Assembly: GCA_900757025.1 (NCBI GenBank)
Contig: CAAEMG010000069.1
Span: forward strand, 1-64,000
Reading direction: 5' to 3'
DNA length: 64,000 bases
Source of the DNA: Clostridia bacterium
GTDB taxonomy: Bacteria > Bacillota > Clostridia > Lachnospirales > Anaerotignaceae
Shown: positions 34,593-42,647 of the stretch, one piece after another
Layout: each line of letters begins with the position of its first letter
Numbering within the stretch: position 1 is the stretch's first letter
Translations under genes and position numbers: made by a program
The notes under the pieces: model-generated
Database searches by the model: none
The model's input: only the letters and a program-made list of their open reading frames with translations
Told to the model about the DNA's origin: nothing

Positions 34593-35930
34593 TTATTCTC
34601 CCATATTAAGAGTTATTGTTCCTTCTTCCGCATTATCTATAAACAGATAATCGTCTTTTCCGTTTCCGTCAAAATCGCCGGCATATATTCTGTTTCCGTA
34701 ATCAATTTTTTCATTGTCTGAAATAAGACCGTTTGGAGTAAGTATATATTTTATTGCCGTTCCCGTATTGTCACATATATAAATTTCTTTTACACCGTCT
34801 CCATTTGTGTCACCTGTATAAATGTTTCCGTAAAAACTTTCAACGGAAATATTGGTTCTCCATATGCAAACAAAGCCCGTCGACTCTTTTCTGTATATAA
34901 AAAGGTCTTTTCCGTCGGTAATTATATATTCTTCTTTTCCGTCTCCGTCTATGTCACATTCCTTAAAATCCGATGCCTGAATATTAAGATAAAAACTTTC
35001 TTTTTTCTCATAGCCACCGTTTGAAGGCTCATAAATGTCTATATATTTGTCATTTATTGCCGCAAAACCGTCGCCTATTCTTCCAACACAGGTGTATGTT
35101 CCGTTTGTAAGCTGTGTTTCATAAGAAATTTTTTTAAAAGAAGAGTCAAGATATATAATTTTTTCGGCAATAACCATTGCATTTCCTTCATAGTCTGCCG
35201 CTTCGTCCACAACGCTGCCTACCATAACGGCTGTTTTTCCGTTTTTAAGCATTGCGGCAGAAACAGGCGTGTATCCGCAAAGTGACGAGATATTCACATT
35301 GTTTGCAACAGAAAATCTCTTTCCGGAATAACGGTATCTTTTAAGGCTGTTTCCGTCAATGGCAACAAAATATGTTTCATCCTTTTCATTTTTGTAAATA
35401 TCATCAAAGCCTTCATAAAGATTGGTTTTAATTTTGCTTTGGGAATATGTAATTTCATTTTTTTCCCTGTCCTCAAAGGCAGCAAACTGTGCATTGTTTC
35501 TGAAAACATTTCTGCTGTTTAAGCCATAGCTTTTTCCGTTTGAGTCATCGGGAGTATAGTATGCCCCTACAATGGAATTGTGCATAAAATAGAAATACAC
35601 AAGCCCTGCTTTTTCATTGTTAAAATGGTACAAATCGGCTGTATATACAACGGCTTCTTTTCCGCTGTACCTCTCCAGATTATATCCGCTGTCTTTGCTT
35701 GCCTCAAAAATTCCGCCTGTATCCTCGCTTGGCACAGGTGCCTGATAGTAGGCAAGAGTTGAGTCATCATAATTCCAGTAAAACTTATCCGTTATTTTAT
35801 CAATGGTTTCTTTGTACTGCTGTTGTCTTTGTTTTGAAAGTGAAAATCGCTCTTCCTCGCTGTTGTCTGATGAAGAACAGCCGCAAAAAAGCATTGCCGC
35901 ACACAAAACAAGTGCCGTTAATTTTTTCAT
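34593..35930 (-). CDS. Lipoprotein with FG-GAP/VCBS-like Asp-rich repeats, function unknown
   Basis: 445 residues. A signal peptide ends in a lipobox-like LFCGC with Cys18 as the lipid-bearing residue, so it is probably anchored on the outer face of the membrane. The C-terminal 150 residues hold repeats of a calcium-loop type: CDIDGDGKEEYIITDG, GDTNGDGVKEIYICD and GDFDGNGKDDYLFID. A beta-propeller of the FG-GAP kind is likely. The middle has no motif that I know. It directly precedes tadA; the functional link, if any, is unclear. Confidence 0.85.
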   Translation of the reverse strand: MKKLTALVLCAAMLFCGCSSSDNSEEERFSLSKQRQQQYKETIDKITDKFYWNYDDSTLAYYQAPVPSEDTGGIFEASKDSGYNLERYSGKEAVVYTADLYHFNNEKAGLVYFYFMHNSIVGAYYTPDDSNGKSYGLNSRNVFRNNAQFAAFEDREKNEITYSQSKIKTNLYEGFDDIYKNEKDETYFVAIDGNSLKRYRYSGKRFSVANNVNISSLCGYTPVSAAMLKNGKTAVMVGSVVDEAADYEGNAMVIAEKIIYLDSSFKKISYETQLTNGTYTCVGRIGDGFAAINDKYIDIYEPSNGGYEKKESFYLNIQASDFKECDIDGDGKEEYIITDGKDLFIYRKESTGFVCIWRTNISVESFYGNIYTGDTNGDGVKEIYICDNTGTAIKYILTPNGLISDNEKIDYGNRIYAGDFDGNGKDDYLFIDNAEEGTITLNMGE

Positions 35931-36031
35931 AATATAAACACCTTTTTTACTTCAAAATACCGCCTTTTAAAACATACAGGCGTATAAAAAATTATAACAT
36001 ATTTTTTTGCTGTTTGCACTATATAGGGTGT

Positions 36032-36112
36032 TTAAATGCTGTTCTGCTTTTCCTTATATTTTTCGCCCCATTGTTTCATTGTGTCTGATATTGGTTCAAG
36101 GCTATAGCCTGT
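36032..36112 (-). other. Open in-frame extension after the rluA stop, possible gene remnant
   Basis: The 26 codons after the rluA TAA stay open in the same frame to a second stop at 36032-36034, with protein-like composition (for example PISDTMKQWGEKYKEKQ). It may be chance, an ancestral C-terminal extension of RluA, or the tail of a deleted gene. No ribosome site or start codon is seen for separate translation. Confidence 0.3.
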
Positions 36113-36781
36113 TTATTTAAACTTCTCAAACACTCCGTCTTCTGCCTCACAGCAAGCCGAAATTTCTTTTTTGCCCAATTTATCAAAAAATTCTATTTTT
36201 TCGGACCATAAAGCAATTTTGAAAAATCCTCTTTTCTTTGCAAATTTTTCGTTATATTTGCTGTCACCCCAAAGAGGAACACCTCTTGATGCAAACTGAA
36301 CCCTTATCTGGTGATGTCTGCCTGTTTCAAGGCGTATTTTAACAAGCGTAAGAGCATTTTCGTTTTCGTCTGTTATGGTTTTTTCCGCTTTATAATAAAG
36401 CCTTGCTTTTTTGGCATTTTTTGTTTCTTCCCTCACAACAGAAGATGTATTTGTTTTTCCGTTTTTAAGCAGAAAATCTTCGAAAAAGCCCTCTTTTTCT
36501 TTAATTTCTCCGCACACAACGGCGCAGTATTCTTTCTTGATTTTGTTTTCCTGTACAAGCCGTGTTGCTTCTGCTGCAGCATTTTTGTTTTTTGCCAAAA
36601 GCACAACGCCTCCTACCGGTCTGTCAAGACGGTTTATAATGCTTATGCCTTTTATATTTCTTTCATTTTCGCAAACGGTTATTACGTCATCGTCGCCTGT
36701 TTTATCGGGCTGGGAAGGCATACCCTGTGGCTTTTTCACCAATATATAATTTTTATCTTCATATAAAACCTCAATATTCAT
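36113..36781 (-). CDS. RluA-family pseudouridine synthase
   Basis: 222 residues from the ATG at 36781 (GGAG upstream; the open frame begins two codons earlier at a TTG). It isomerises uridine in rRNA or tRNA. The catalytic aspartate is in IINRLDRPVGGVVLLAKN near residue 52, and the family end is LETGRHHQIRVQFASRGVPL with GDSKY after it. It lacks an S4 domain, so it belongs with the short RluA-type enzymes. It overlaps the end of the GH13 gene by 11 bp. The target base is not predictable. Confidence 0.92.
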   Translation of the reverse strand: MNIEVLYEDKNYILVKKPQGMPSQPDKTGDDDVITVCENERNIKGISIINRLDRPVGGVVLLAKNKNAAAEATRLVQENKIKKEYCAVVCGEIKEKEGFFEDFLLKNGKTNTSSVVREETKNAKKARLYYKAEKTITDENENALTLVKIRLETGRHHQIRVQFASRGVPLWGDSKYNEKFAKKRGFFKIALWSEKIEFFDKLGKKEISACCEAEDGVFEKFK

Positions 36782-38795
36782 CGGCAATTACCACTCCGTT
36801 TCTGCCTTCAATATTCAATAAAATTTTGCCGTTATTTACTTTGTAATATTTTTCTTCAACATTTCCGCACTCTTTAGCCGTAAATATTTTCTTAAAAACA
36901 TTGCCTTCTTCCGAACCTGTTCTCCATACCGGAATTTCAATTTCTCTTTCGTCTTCATTATTGTTAAATATAACTATAACTTTGCACTTTTCATCAAATC
37001 TGCCATAGCTTATTATTCCCGTATCCTCATTAAGAAACATTGTAGTGCCTTCCGAAAACTGTTTATATTTCTTTCTGAGTGAAATAACCTCTTTATGGAA
37101 ATTTATAAGGTCTTTGTTTTCATGGCCCCAAGGATAGGTTCTTCTGTTGTCAGGGTCTGTCCAACCAACAACACCTGCTTCATCGCCGTAATATACCGTA
37201 GGCGAGCCTACCCATGTAAACTGCATAAGCACAGCCTCTTTCATAATGTCAATATTTATGTTGTCATAGGCGCTTTCGCTGCCCTTTGTGTTTACTCTTC
37301 CGCAGGTCATATTCGTTCTTGTAAGAAAACGTGAATGGTCATGGTTTGAAAGCTCATTCATAGAGGTAAAAAGTGACTGGCGTGGCATACGTGCCATTTT
37401 CTGAACCATTGCGTTTGCAAAGGCAGAGCCGTTATTATATAAATCTCCTCTGAAAGAGTCGCTGTGCTTTTCCATTCCCGTAAAGAAATATGACACAGGG
37501 TCCATAAATGCGTCATAATTCATTATTGTGTCCCACTGAGTTCCGTCAAGCCAAGCTGCTGCATCTCCGTAATGCTCCGCAAGTATAATGGCATTTGGGT
37601 TTGCTTTTTTTATATTTTTTCTAAATTCCTGCCAGAATTTATGGTTAAATTCCTCGCTCTGCCCCAAATCCGCAGCTACATCAACTCTCCAGCCGTCTGC
37701 ATTATAGGGTGGAAGAACCCATTTTTCGGCTGATTTCATTATTTCCTCCATAAGTTTTGGCGAATTTTCATAATTAAGCTTTGGGTGATTGCTGAACCCC
37801 CACCAGCCGTCATAACTTCCGTCATCTTTCCATATAAAATAATCTCTGTACGGGCTTTCCCTGCTCCAGAAAGCTCCGTTGCTTTTTCCGTCTTTTTCGT
37901 ATATTTTTTCTCTGTCAAGCCATTTATTAAATGCTCCGCAGTGGTTATACACTCCGTCAAGTATAATCTTTATTCCCATTGAATGAGCCTTTTCAACAAG
38001 CTCGGCAAAAAGAGCATCGCTTGCGGCAAGGTTTTTCTCGTCTGTTGTTCTTATTTTATACATAGACGCATTTTCGTTGTCAGTTTCACTTCTGGTCAGC
38101 TTTCTGCCTCCGTCATTAACTATTTTTCCTATATGCGGGTCAATATGGTCATAATCCTGTATGTCATATTTATGGTTGCTTGGGGAAACAAATATGGGGT
38201 TAAAATATATTGCGTCTATGCCCAAATCCTTTAAATACGGCAGTTTTTCAATAACTCCCTGCAAATCTCCGCCGTAAAAGTTTCTTATATCCTCTGCCGA
38301 AGGAAATCTGTCCCAGTCCTTTATACGGTTTACCTTCAGCCCCAAATAAGAATATTCAAAACTTCTTACATCATTGGTTTTGTCCCCGTTAAAAAAACGG
38401 TCAACATATATCTGATACATTATTGTGTTTTTGCTCCAAGCAGGAGTTTTAAAATTTCGTATAATGTTAAAATCGGCATAACGAAGTATTTCACGGCTCA
38501 CTCCCAGCCTTGAATAATAATAAATATCGTTTCCTTTTTGAATTTCAAAATAATATTTCAAATTTTCTTTGCTTGGCGGAATAACTGCCTCATAAAAATC
38601 AAAAATTCCCTTTTCAAAGGCTTTGTTCATTTCAATTCTGTCATTATCGGAAACTATAAAAATTCTGTCACAGTCGTTTTTTTCCGTTCTTATTTTTATT
38701 GCAACACTGTCTTTTTCATCAGGCTCAACAGGAAATCTGTAATACTCTGTTTCGTCGCTGAAAACAGCCAATGTGTTTAATTCATATGTACTCAA
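36771..38795 (-). CDS. Glycoside hydrolase family 13, neopullulanase/cyclomaltodextrinase-like
   Basis: About 674 residues. The start is best placed at TTG 38795, eight bases after GGGAG; the frame is open five codons more. The N-terminal ~125 residues resemble the CBM34 domain of maltogenic amylases, followed by the GH13 barrel. Conserved regions: DGVYNHCG (I), GWRVDVAAD with the nucleophile Asp (II), AIILAEHYG with the acid Glu (III), and LSNHDHSRF (IV). No signal peptide, so it is an intracellular enzyme for cyclodextrins or maltodextrins. Coupled to rluA only by overlap. No sugar transporter is adjacent. Confidence 0.9.
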   Translation of the reverse strand: MSTYELNTLAVFSDETEYYRFPVEPDEKDSVAIKIRTEKNDCDRIFIVSDNDRIEMNKAFEKGIFDFYEAVIPPSKENLKYYFEIQKGNDIYYYSRLGVSREILRYADFNIIRNFKTPAWSKNTIMYQIYVDRFFNGDKTNDVRSFEYSYLGLKVNRIKDWDRFPSAEDIRNFYGGDLQGVIEKLPYLKDLGIDAIYFNPIFVSPSNHKYDIQDYDHIDPHIGKIVNDGGRKLTRSETDNENASMYKIRTTDEKNLAASDALFAELVEKAHSMGIKIILDGVYNHCGAFNKWLDREKIYEKDGKSNGAFWSRESPYRDYFIWKDDGSYDGWWGFSNHPKLNYENSPKLMEEIMKSAEKWVLPPYNADGWRVDVAADLGQSEEFNHKFWQEFRKNIKKANPNAIILAEHYGDAAAWLDGTQWDTIMNYDAFMDPVSYFFTGMEKHSDSFRGDLYNNGSAFANAMVQKMARMPRQSLFTSMNELSNHDHSRFLTRTNMTCGRVNTKGSESAYDNINIDIMKEAVLMQFTWVGSPTVYYGDEAGVVGWTDPDNRRTYPWGHENKDLINFHKEVISLRKKYKQFSEGTTMFLNEDTGIISYGRFDEKCKVIVIFNNNEDEREIEIPVWRTGSEEGNVFKKIFTAKECGNVEEKYYKVNNGKILLNIEGRNGVVIADEY

Positions 38796-38938
38796 ATAAA
38801 TCACTCCCAAAACAAGTATATATTTTCATCTATCACACGTCAATTATACTGTGTTCTATTAAAAATATTTACTTTTTAATTGCTTTATTTATATTAAAAT
38901 GCAATAATATATATAAATTTTACAAAGGAGACAATATA

Positions 38939-39877
38939 ATGGAAAATTTTTTCATTTCGTTTAATGCCGTAGCACCTTTGGCAAGCTACATAGCAATAGG
39001 CATAATTATAAAAAAACTTAAAATAGTTGATGATGATTTTTTAAAGCGTCTAAACGCCGTAATATTTAATGGCTTTTTCCCGATAATAATGTTTTCAAAC
39101 GTGTATAACACCGATTTTTCGGCATCTGCCGACCCTGCCGTTGTTGCCTTTAATGTGTCATTTACGCTTATTTTTACTTTAGTGCTTTTTCTTACGGTTC
39201 CTCGTTTTATAAAAAGCAGAGCAACCTGCGGAGCATTTATACAAGGTGCATACAGAAGCAATATTGTTCTTTTCGGCATACCGCTTACAATTTCACTTTT
39301 CGGGCAAGACCATGTAGGCATGATAAGCGTATCAATAACTTTTATAACGCCGTTATACAACATACTTGCCGTTATACTGCTTGAATATTTCAGAGGTGCC
39401 GGAGCCGACATAAAGGTTCTTGTAAAAAATATATTCAAAAACCCTCTTATACGTGGTGCAATAGCCGGCATAATATTTAACCTGCTTAATATTCCTGCTC
39501 CGGAATTTTTCCAGACAGTTGTAAAAAATGTGGCAAACAGTTCAACAATATTCGCCCTCATTGTTCTTGGCGGCTCTCTTAAATTTGCGTCAATGGGTTC
39601 TAATCTGAAACTTATAATATTAAATTCATTTTTAAGGCTTATAGCTGCTCCGGCTTTAGCCGTAGGCATAGCATATATGCTTGGTTTAAGAGGAATGGAA
39701 CTTTTCACAACTCTTATTATTATGGGAACTCCCGTTGCCGCCGCATCATATGCAATGGCACAAAACATGGAAAGCGACTATGAGCTTGCGGCACAAATGG
39801 TTGCCACAACAACGGTGCTTTCGGTATTTACAATGTTCATAGCAATTATGGTATTTTTTACATTTAATCTTGTTTAA
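38939..39877 (+). CDS. AEC-family transporter (auxin efflux carrier type)
   Basis: 312-residue membrane protein with about ten hydrophobic helices. The start at 38939 is set by AAGGAG just upstream; the open frame extends 56 codons further without support. Family marks are ASYIAIGIIIKKL near the N-terminus, CGAFIQGAYRSNIVLFGIPL near residue 95, and the C-terminal IMGTPVAAASYAMAQNM. Bacterial members move malate, malonate and similar anions, or have unknown substrates. Lone gene, convergent with the hydrogenase gene. Confidence 0.9.
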   Translation: MENFFISFNAVAPLASYIAIGIIIKKLKIVDDDFLKRLNAVIFNGFFPIIMFSNVYNTDFSASADPAVVAFNVSFTLIFTLVLFLTVPRFIKSRATCGAFIQGAYRSNIVLFGIPLTISLFGQDHVGMISVSITFITPLYNILAVILLEYFRGAGADIKVLVKNIFKNPLIRGAIAGIIFNLLNIPAPEFFQTVVKNVANSSTIFALIVLGGSLKFASMGSNLKLIILNSFLRLIAAPALAVGIAYMLGLRGMELFTTLIIMGTPVAAASYAMAQNMESDYELAAQMVATTTVLSVFTMFIAIMVFFTFNLV

Positions 39878-39891
39878 ATAAAAAATATATA

Positions 39892-39926
39892 CAAAAAAGC
39901 AGAGAACCGAAATTCTCTGCTTTTTT
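39892..39926. terminator. Bidirectional terminator between the AEC and hydrogenase genes
   Basis: AAAAAAGCAGAGAA (39893-39906) and TTCTCTGCTTTTTT (39912-39925) around a 5-nt loop; T runs on both strands. Confidence 0.9.
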
Positions 39927-39934
39927 AAAATCAA

Positions 39935-41449
39935 TTATTTTTCTTCTTTATTTTCTGCCTTTTTTCTCTTTTTCTTCATTACCGAGTAATGTCTGTGAAG
40001 ATTAAGGCTGTCCATATCAAATATTCTTGTTGCCTCAACGCTGCTCTTTTCCTTTGAAAGCTGACCGTATTTATCAACTTCCGTAACATCTTTAGGTCCG
40101 TGTGAAAGTGACGCCGCACCGCCTATACAGCCGCATTTGCAAGCCATACCTTCTATAAAGTTTCCTTTAAGTCTGCCGAAAGATGCAACTTTAAGAGCTT
40201 TTACGCACTCGTCAAGGCCGTCACAGCGAACAGGTTCAAAAGGAATGTCTATTCCTTTTTCTGCCATAACCGATTCTACAGCCGCTGTTACGCCGCCGCT
40301 TCTTGCAAATATTCTTCCATAGTAAGATGCGTTGTCAAGAACTGTTTCCTCACAGGATTTAAGGTCAATTTCCATGGCATCAAGTATTGCGTTAAGTTCT
40401 TCAAAAGTAAGAACATAATCTATAATGCCCTTTAAGTCATCTTCGTTAATTTCCATTTTCTTTGCCGTACATGGCCCTATAAATACAATTTTTGCATCCT
40501 TGTCTGTACTTCTTATCATTTTTGCTATGGAAATCATAGGCGAAACAGTTGTGGAAACATGGCTCATAAGCTCAGGATAATTCTTTTCAACATATTTTAC
40601 AAAAGCAGGGCAGCATGATGTTGTCATCCACTGACGTTCTTCTATTGTTTCGGCAAATTCCTTTGCCTCGTGGCAGGCTGTCATATCAGCACCAAGGGCA
40701 ACCTCTATTGCATGATAGAAACCTATTTTTTCTACACCTGTTATAACCTGTTCAATTTTAGCATCTGTAAACTGGCTTGAAATTGCAGGTGCTATAATTG
40801 CATAAACCTTATATTTTGTATTGTTTTCCGATTTCTGTATAAGTTTTAATGTGTCAAGTACAAAAGATTTATCAACAACGGCACCAAACGGGCAGTTGTA
40901 TACGCATGAACCGCATGAAACGCATTTTTCTTCGTCTATGTATACTTTTCTGTCTTCGCCTACAAAAAGAGCATTTGCGCTGCATGAGCCAAGGCATGGT
41001 CTTTTAACATCGCTTATTGCACCAAAAGGACAAACAGCACGGCATCTGCCACATTCAACACACAAATCCTGATTGATATATGCTCTGTGGTTTACTATAG
41101 ATATGGCATTTCTCGGACATACCTCGTGGCACTTATGTGCAAGGCAGCCTCTGCACGCCTCTGTTACAACATATCTGTAAACAGGACATTCATCGCAGGC
41201 AGAACGAATAATTTTTATTACATTTTCGCCTTTTTTAACTGCTTTTATATTAATATTTACACGTTCAGAAAGTATATGTCTTTCTTTATATATACAGCAT
41301 CTTGTAATGGCCTTTGGTCCTGGAGCAATAGTCTCCGTAATTTTCTGAACAGTAGCGTCATTCATTTTTTCGCCGTTTAAAAACCTTTTGGCAATTTCCT
41401 TATTTACCTGGTATTTAATATACTGAACATTGCTTTCAAATTTTCTCAT
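39935..41449 (-). CDS. Monomeric [FeFe] hydrogenase, group-B-like
   Basis: 504 residues. Three ferredoxin-type clusters lie in the first 210: CRGCLAHKCHEVCP, CVECGRCRAVCP and CVSCGSCVYNCP. The H-cluster domain follows. L1 is TTSCCPAF near residue 276 and keeps the cysteine used for proton transfer. L2 is GPCTAKKME near 325. L3 is EGMACKCGCIGG near 433. L1 ending in Phe, L2 starting with Gly and the extra Cys in L3 differ from group A enzymes (TSCCPxW, MPCxxKK, MACxGGC) and fit what I recall of group B, whose physiological role is poorly known. It is the last gene of the sensor locus, after the phosphatase. Maturases HydE/F/G are not in the window. Confidence 0.88.
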   Translation of the reverse strand: MRKFESNVQYIKYQVNKEIAKRFLNGEKMNDATVQKITETIAPGPKAITRCCIYKERHILSERVNINIKAVKKGENVIKIIRSACDECPVYRYVVTEACRGCLAHKCHEVCPRNAISIVNHRAYINQDLCVECGRCRAVCPFGAISDVKRPCLGSCSANALFVGEDRKVYIDEEKCVSCGSCVYNCPFGAVVDKSFVLDTLKLIQKSENNTKYKVYAIIAPAISSQFTDAKIEQVITGVEKIGFYHAIEVALGADMTACHEAKEFAETIEERQWMTTSCCPAFVKYVEKNYPELMSHVSTTVSPMISIAKMIRSTDKDAKIVFIGPCTAKKMEINEDDLKGIIDYVLTFEELNAILDAMEIDLKSCEETVLDNASYYGRIFARSGGVTAAVESVMAEKGIDIPFEPVRCDGLDECVKALKVASFGRLKGNFIEGMACKCGCIGGAASLSHGPKDVTEVDKYGQLSKEKSSVEATRIFDMDSLNLHRHYSVMKKKRKKAENKEEK

Positions 41450-41465
41450 AAAGCTCTCCCATGTG

Positions 41466-42647
41466 TTAGATATACATTAATTTAACTTCTTTTCCCATTC
41501 TTTCCGTTATTTTTGCCAGTTCTTTAATCTGGTTCATTTTAAAATTAAAGCCCATAGGGTAGCCTGCCTCCTGATGAACAGGGTTTATTGCCTGACCAAC
41601 CCATATGTTAAGCTTATCGCATCTTTCCACAAGAAGCGTAGCAAGCATAGCCGCCGCATTATGCCCCGAAAGATTTTCCATGGCTTTTTTTCTGTCAATC
41701 TCAGGGTTTATATAGTCCCTCATAAGGCTTATTGCCTTATTTATGGTTATTACACCTTCCGTAACAAGCTCAATTCTCGGAATTTTGCCTGCCGGAGGTA
41801 TATCCGGCGTCATTGTGGAAAGATCTATTTCCATCTCTTCCCTAAGAGTTCGTGCAACAATGCTTGCCGTTGTTCCGCCGCAAACAACAACCTTTCCGTC
41901 TTGAGAAAGTATTTTTTCTATAACCGCATAATCGTTTTTGGGGTTTACCGGCGGCCCCGTAAACAGATTTATTGTTTCCAGTTCTCTTATCCTTACGGCA
42001 AGAACCGTTGTGTCGTCGCCGGCTTTATTTTCATAAAGACTTTGACATTTTTCAAGCACGCTTGTAGCCACATTTGTTGTGGATATATCTCCTTTTGAAA
42101 ATTCTTTGAGATAATCGTCAACATTTTGCCATTGCCAGCCGAAACGCAAAGAGTGTCCTACCCCCGCATGAATTACTCCGTCGCTTACAACCACCAAAAG
42201 GCTGTTTTTGTCAAGCTGAAAGCTGCTTTCATAAATAACTTTCTCATTTATTACTTTTTTTGTTTTTTCTATAGGCACATCTTCGCCGTTTCTTAAAAGA
42301 AATATAGACGGATTATCAAATTCTGCCGCATAAACCTCTCCCGTATGATATGCCTTAATTATGGTAAATGTTGAATAGGCAAGGTGTCTTTCGCTGCACA
42401 CAGGCAGGGAATGAACTATAGTGTCTATTGTTTCTTCCAAAGACGAGCCTTCCCTAAGCATTGTTGCGGCAATTTTACTTGTCATAGTGGCAAGTATATT
42501 TGCCTTAACTCCGCTGCCAAGGCCGTCTGCAAGCACCATAATTTTTCCGTCCGGAACATTAACCAGCTCCACATGGTCGCCGCAAAGCTCCTCGCCGTGT
42601 TTTATAAGGCTGTTGTAAGATGTATCCACAAAATACATTCTACTCAC
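41466..42647 (-). CDS. SpoIIE-type PPM serine/threonine phosphatase of the hydrogenase-sensor locus
   Basis: 393 residues. The N-terminal ~230 form a PP2C/SpoIIE phosphatase with metal-binding aspartates in MVLADGLGSGVKAN near residue 34, LLVVVSDGVIHAGVG near 150 and AGDDTTVLAVRI near 218. The C-terminal ~160 residues start at VVVCGGTTASIVAR and contain IPRIELVTEGVITI; I do not recognise this part as a named domain. It starts at GTG 42647 overlapping the upstream stop, or at ATG 42638. The position between a sensory and a catalytic-type hydrogenase homologue suggests it relays the sensor signal by dephosphorylating an unknown partner. Confidence 0.87.
   Translation of the reverse strand: MSRMYFVDTSYNSLIKHGEELCGDHVELVNVPDGKIMVLADGLGSGVKANILATMTSKIAATMLREGSSLEETIDTIVHSLPVCSERHLAYSTFTIIKAYHTGEVYAAEFDNPSIFLLRNGEDVPIEKTKKVINEKVIYESSFQLDKNSLLVVVSDGVIHAGVGHSLRFGWQWQNVDDYLKEFSKGDISTTNVATSVLEKCQSLYENKAGDDTTVLAVRIRELETINLFTGPPVNPKNDYAVIEKILSQDGKVVVCGGTTASIVARTLREEMEIDLSTMTPDIPPAGKIPRIELVTEGVITINKAISLMRDYINPEIDRKKAMENLSGHNAAAMLATLLVERCDKLNIWVGQAINPVHQEAGYPMGFNFKMNQIKELAKITERMGKEVKLMYI

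Noticed and set aside
38986..39768. Long minus-strand open frame (260 codons) opposite the AEC transporter
   Set aside because: It is the antisense of a clear membrane transporter gene, has no ribosome site and no recognisable motif.
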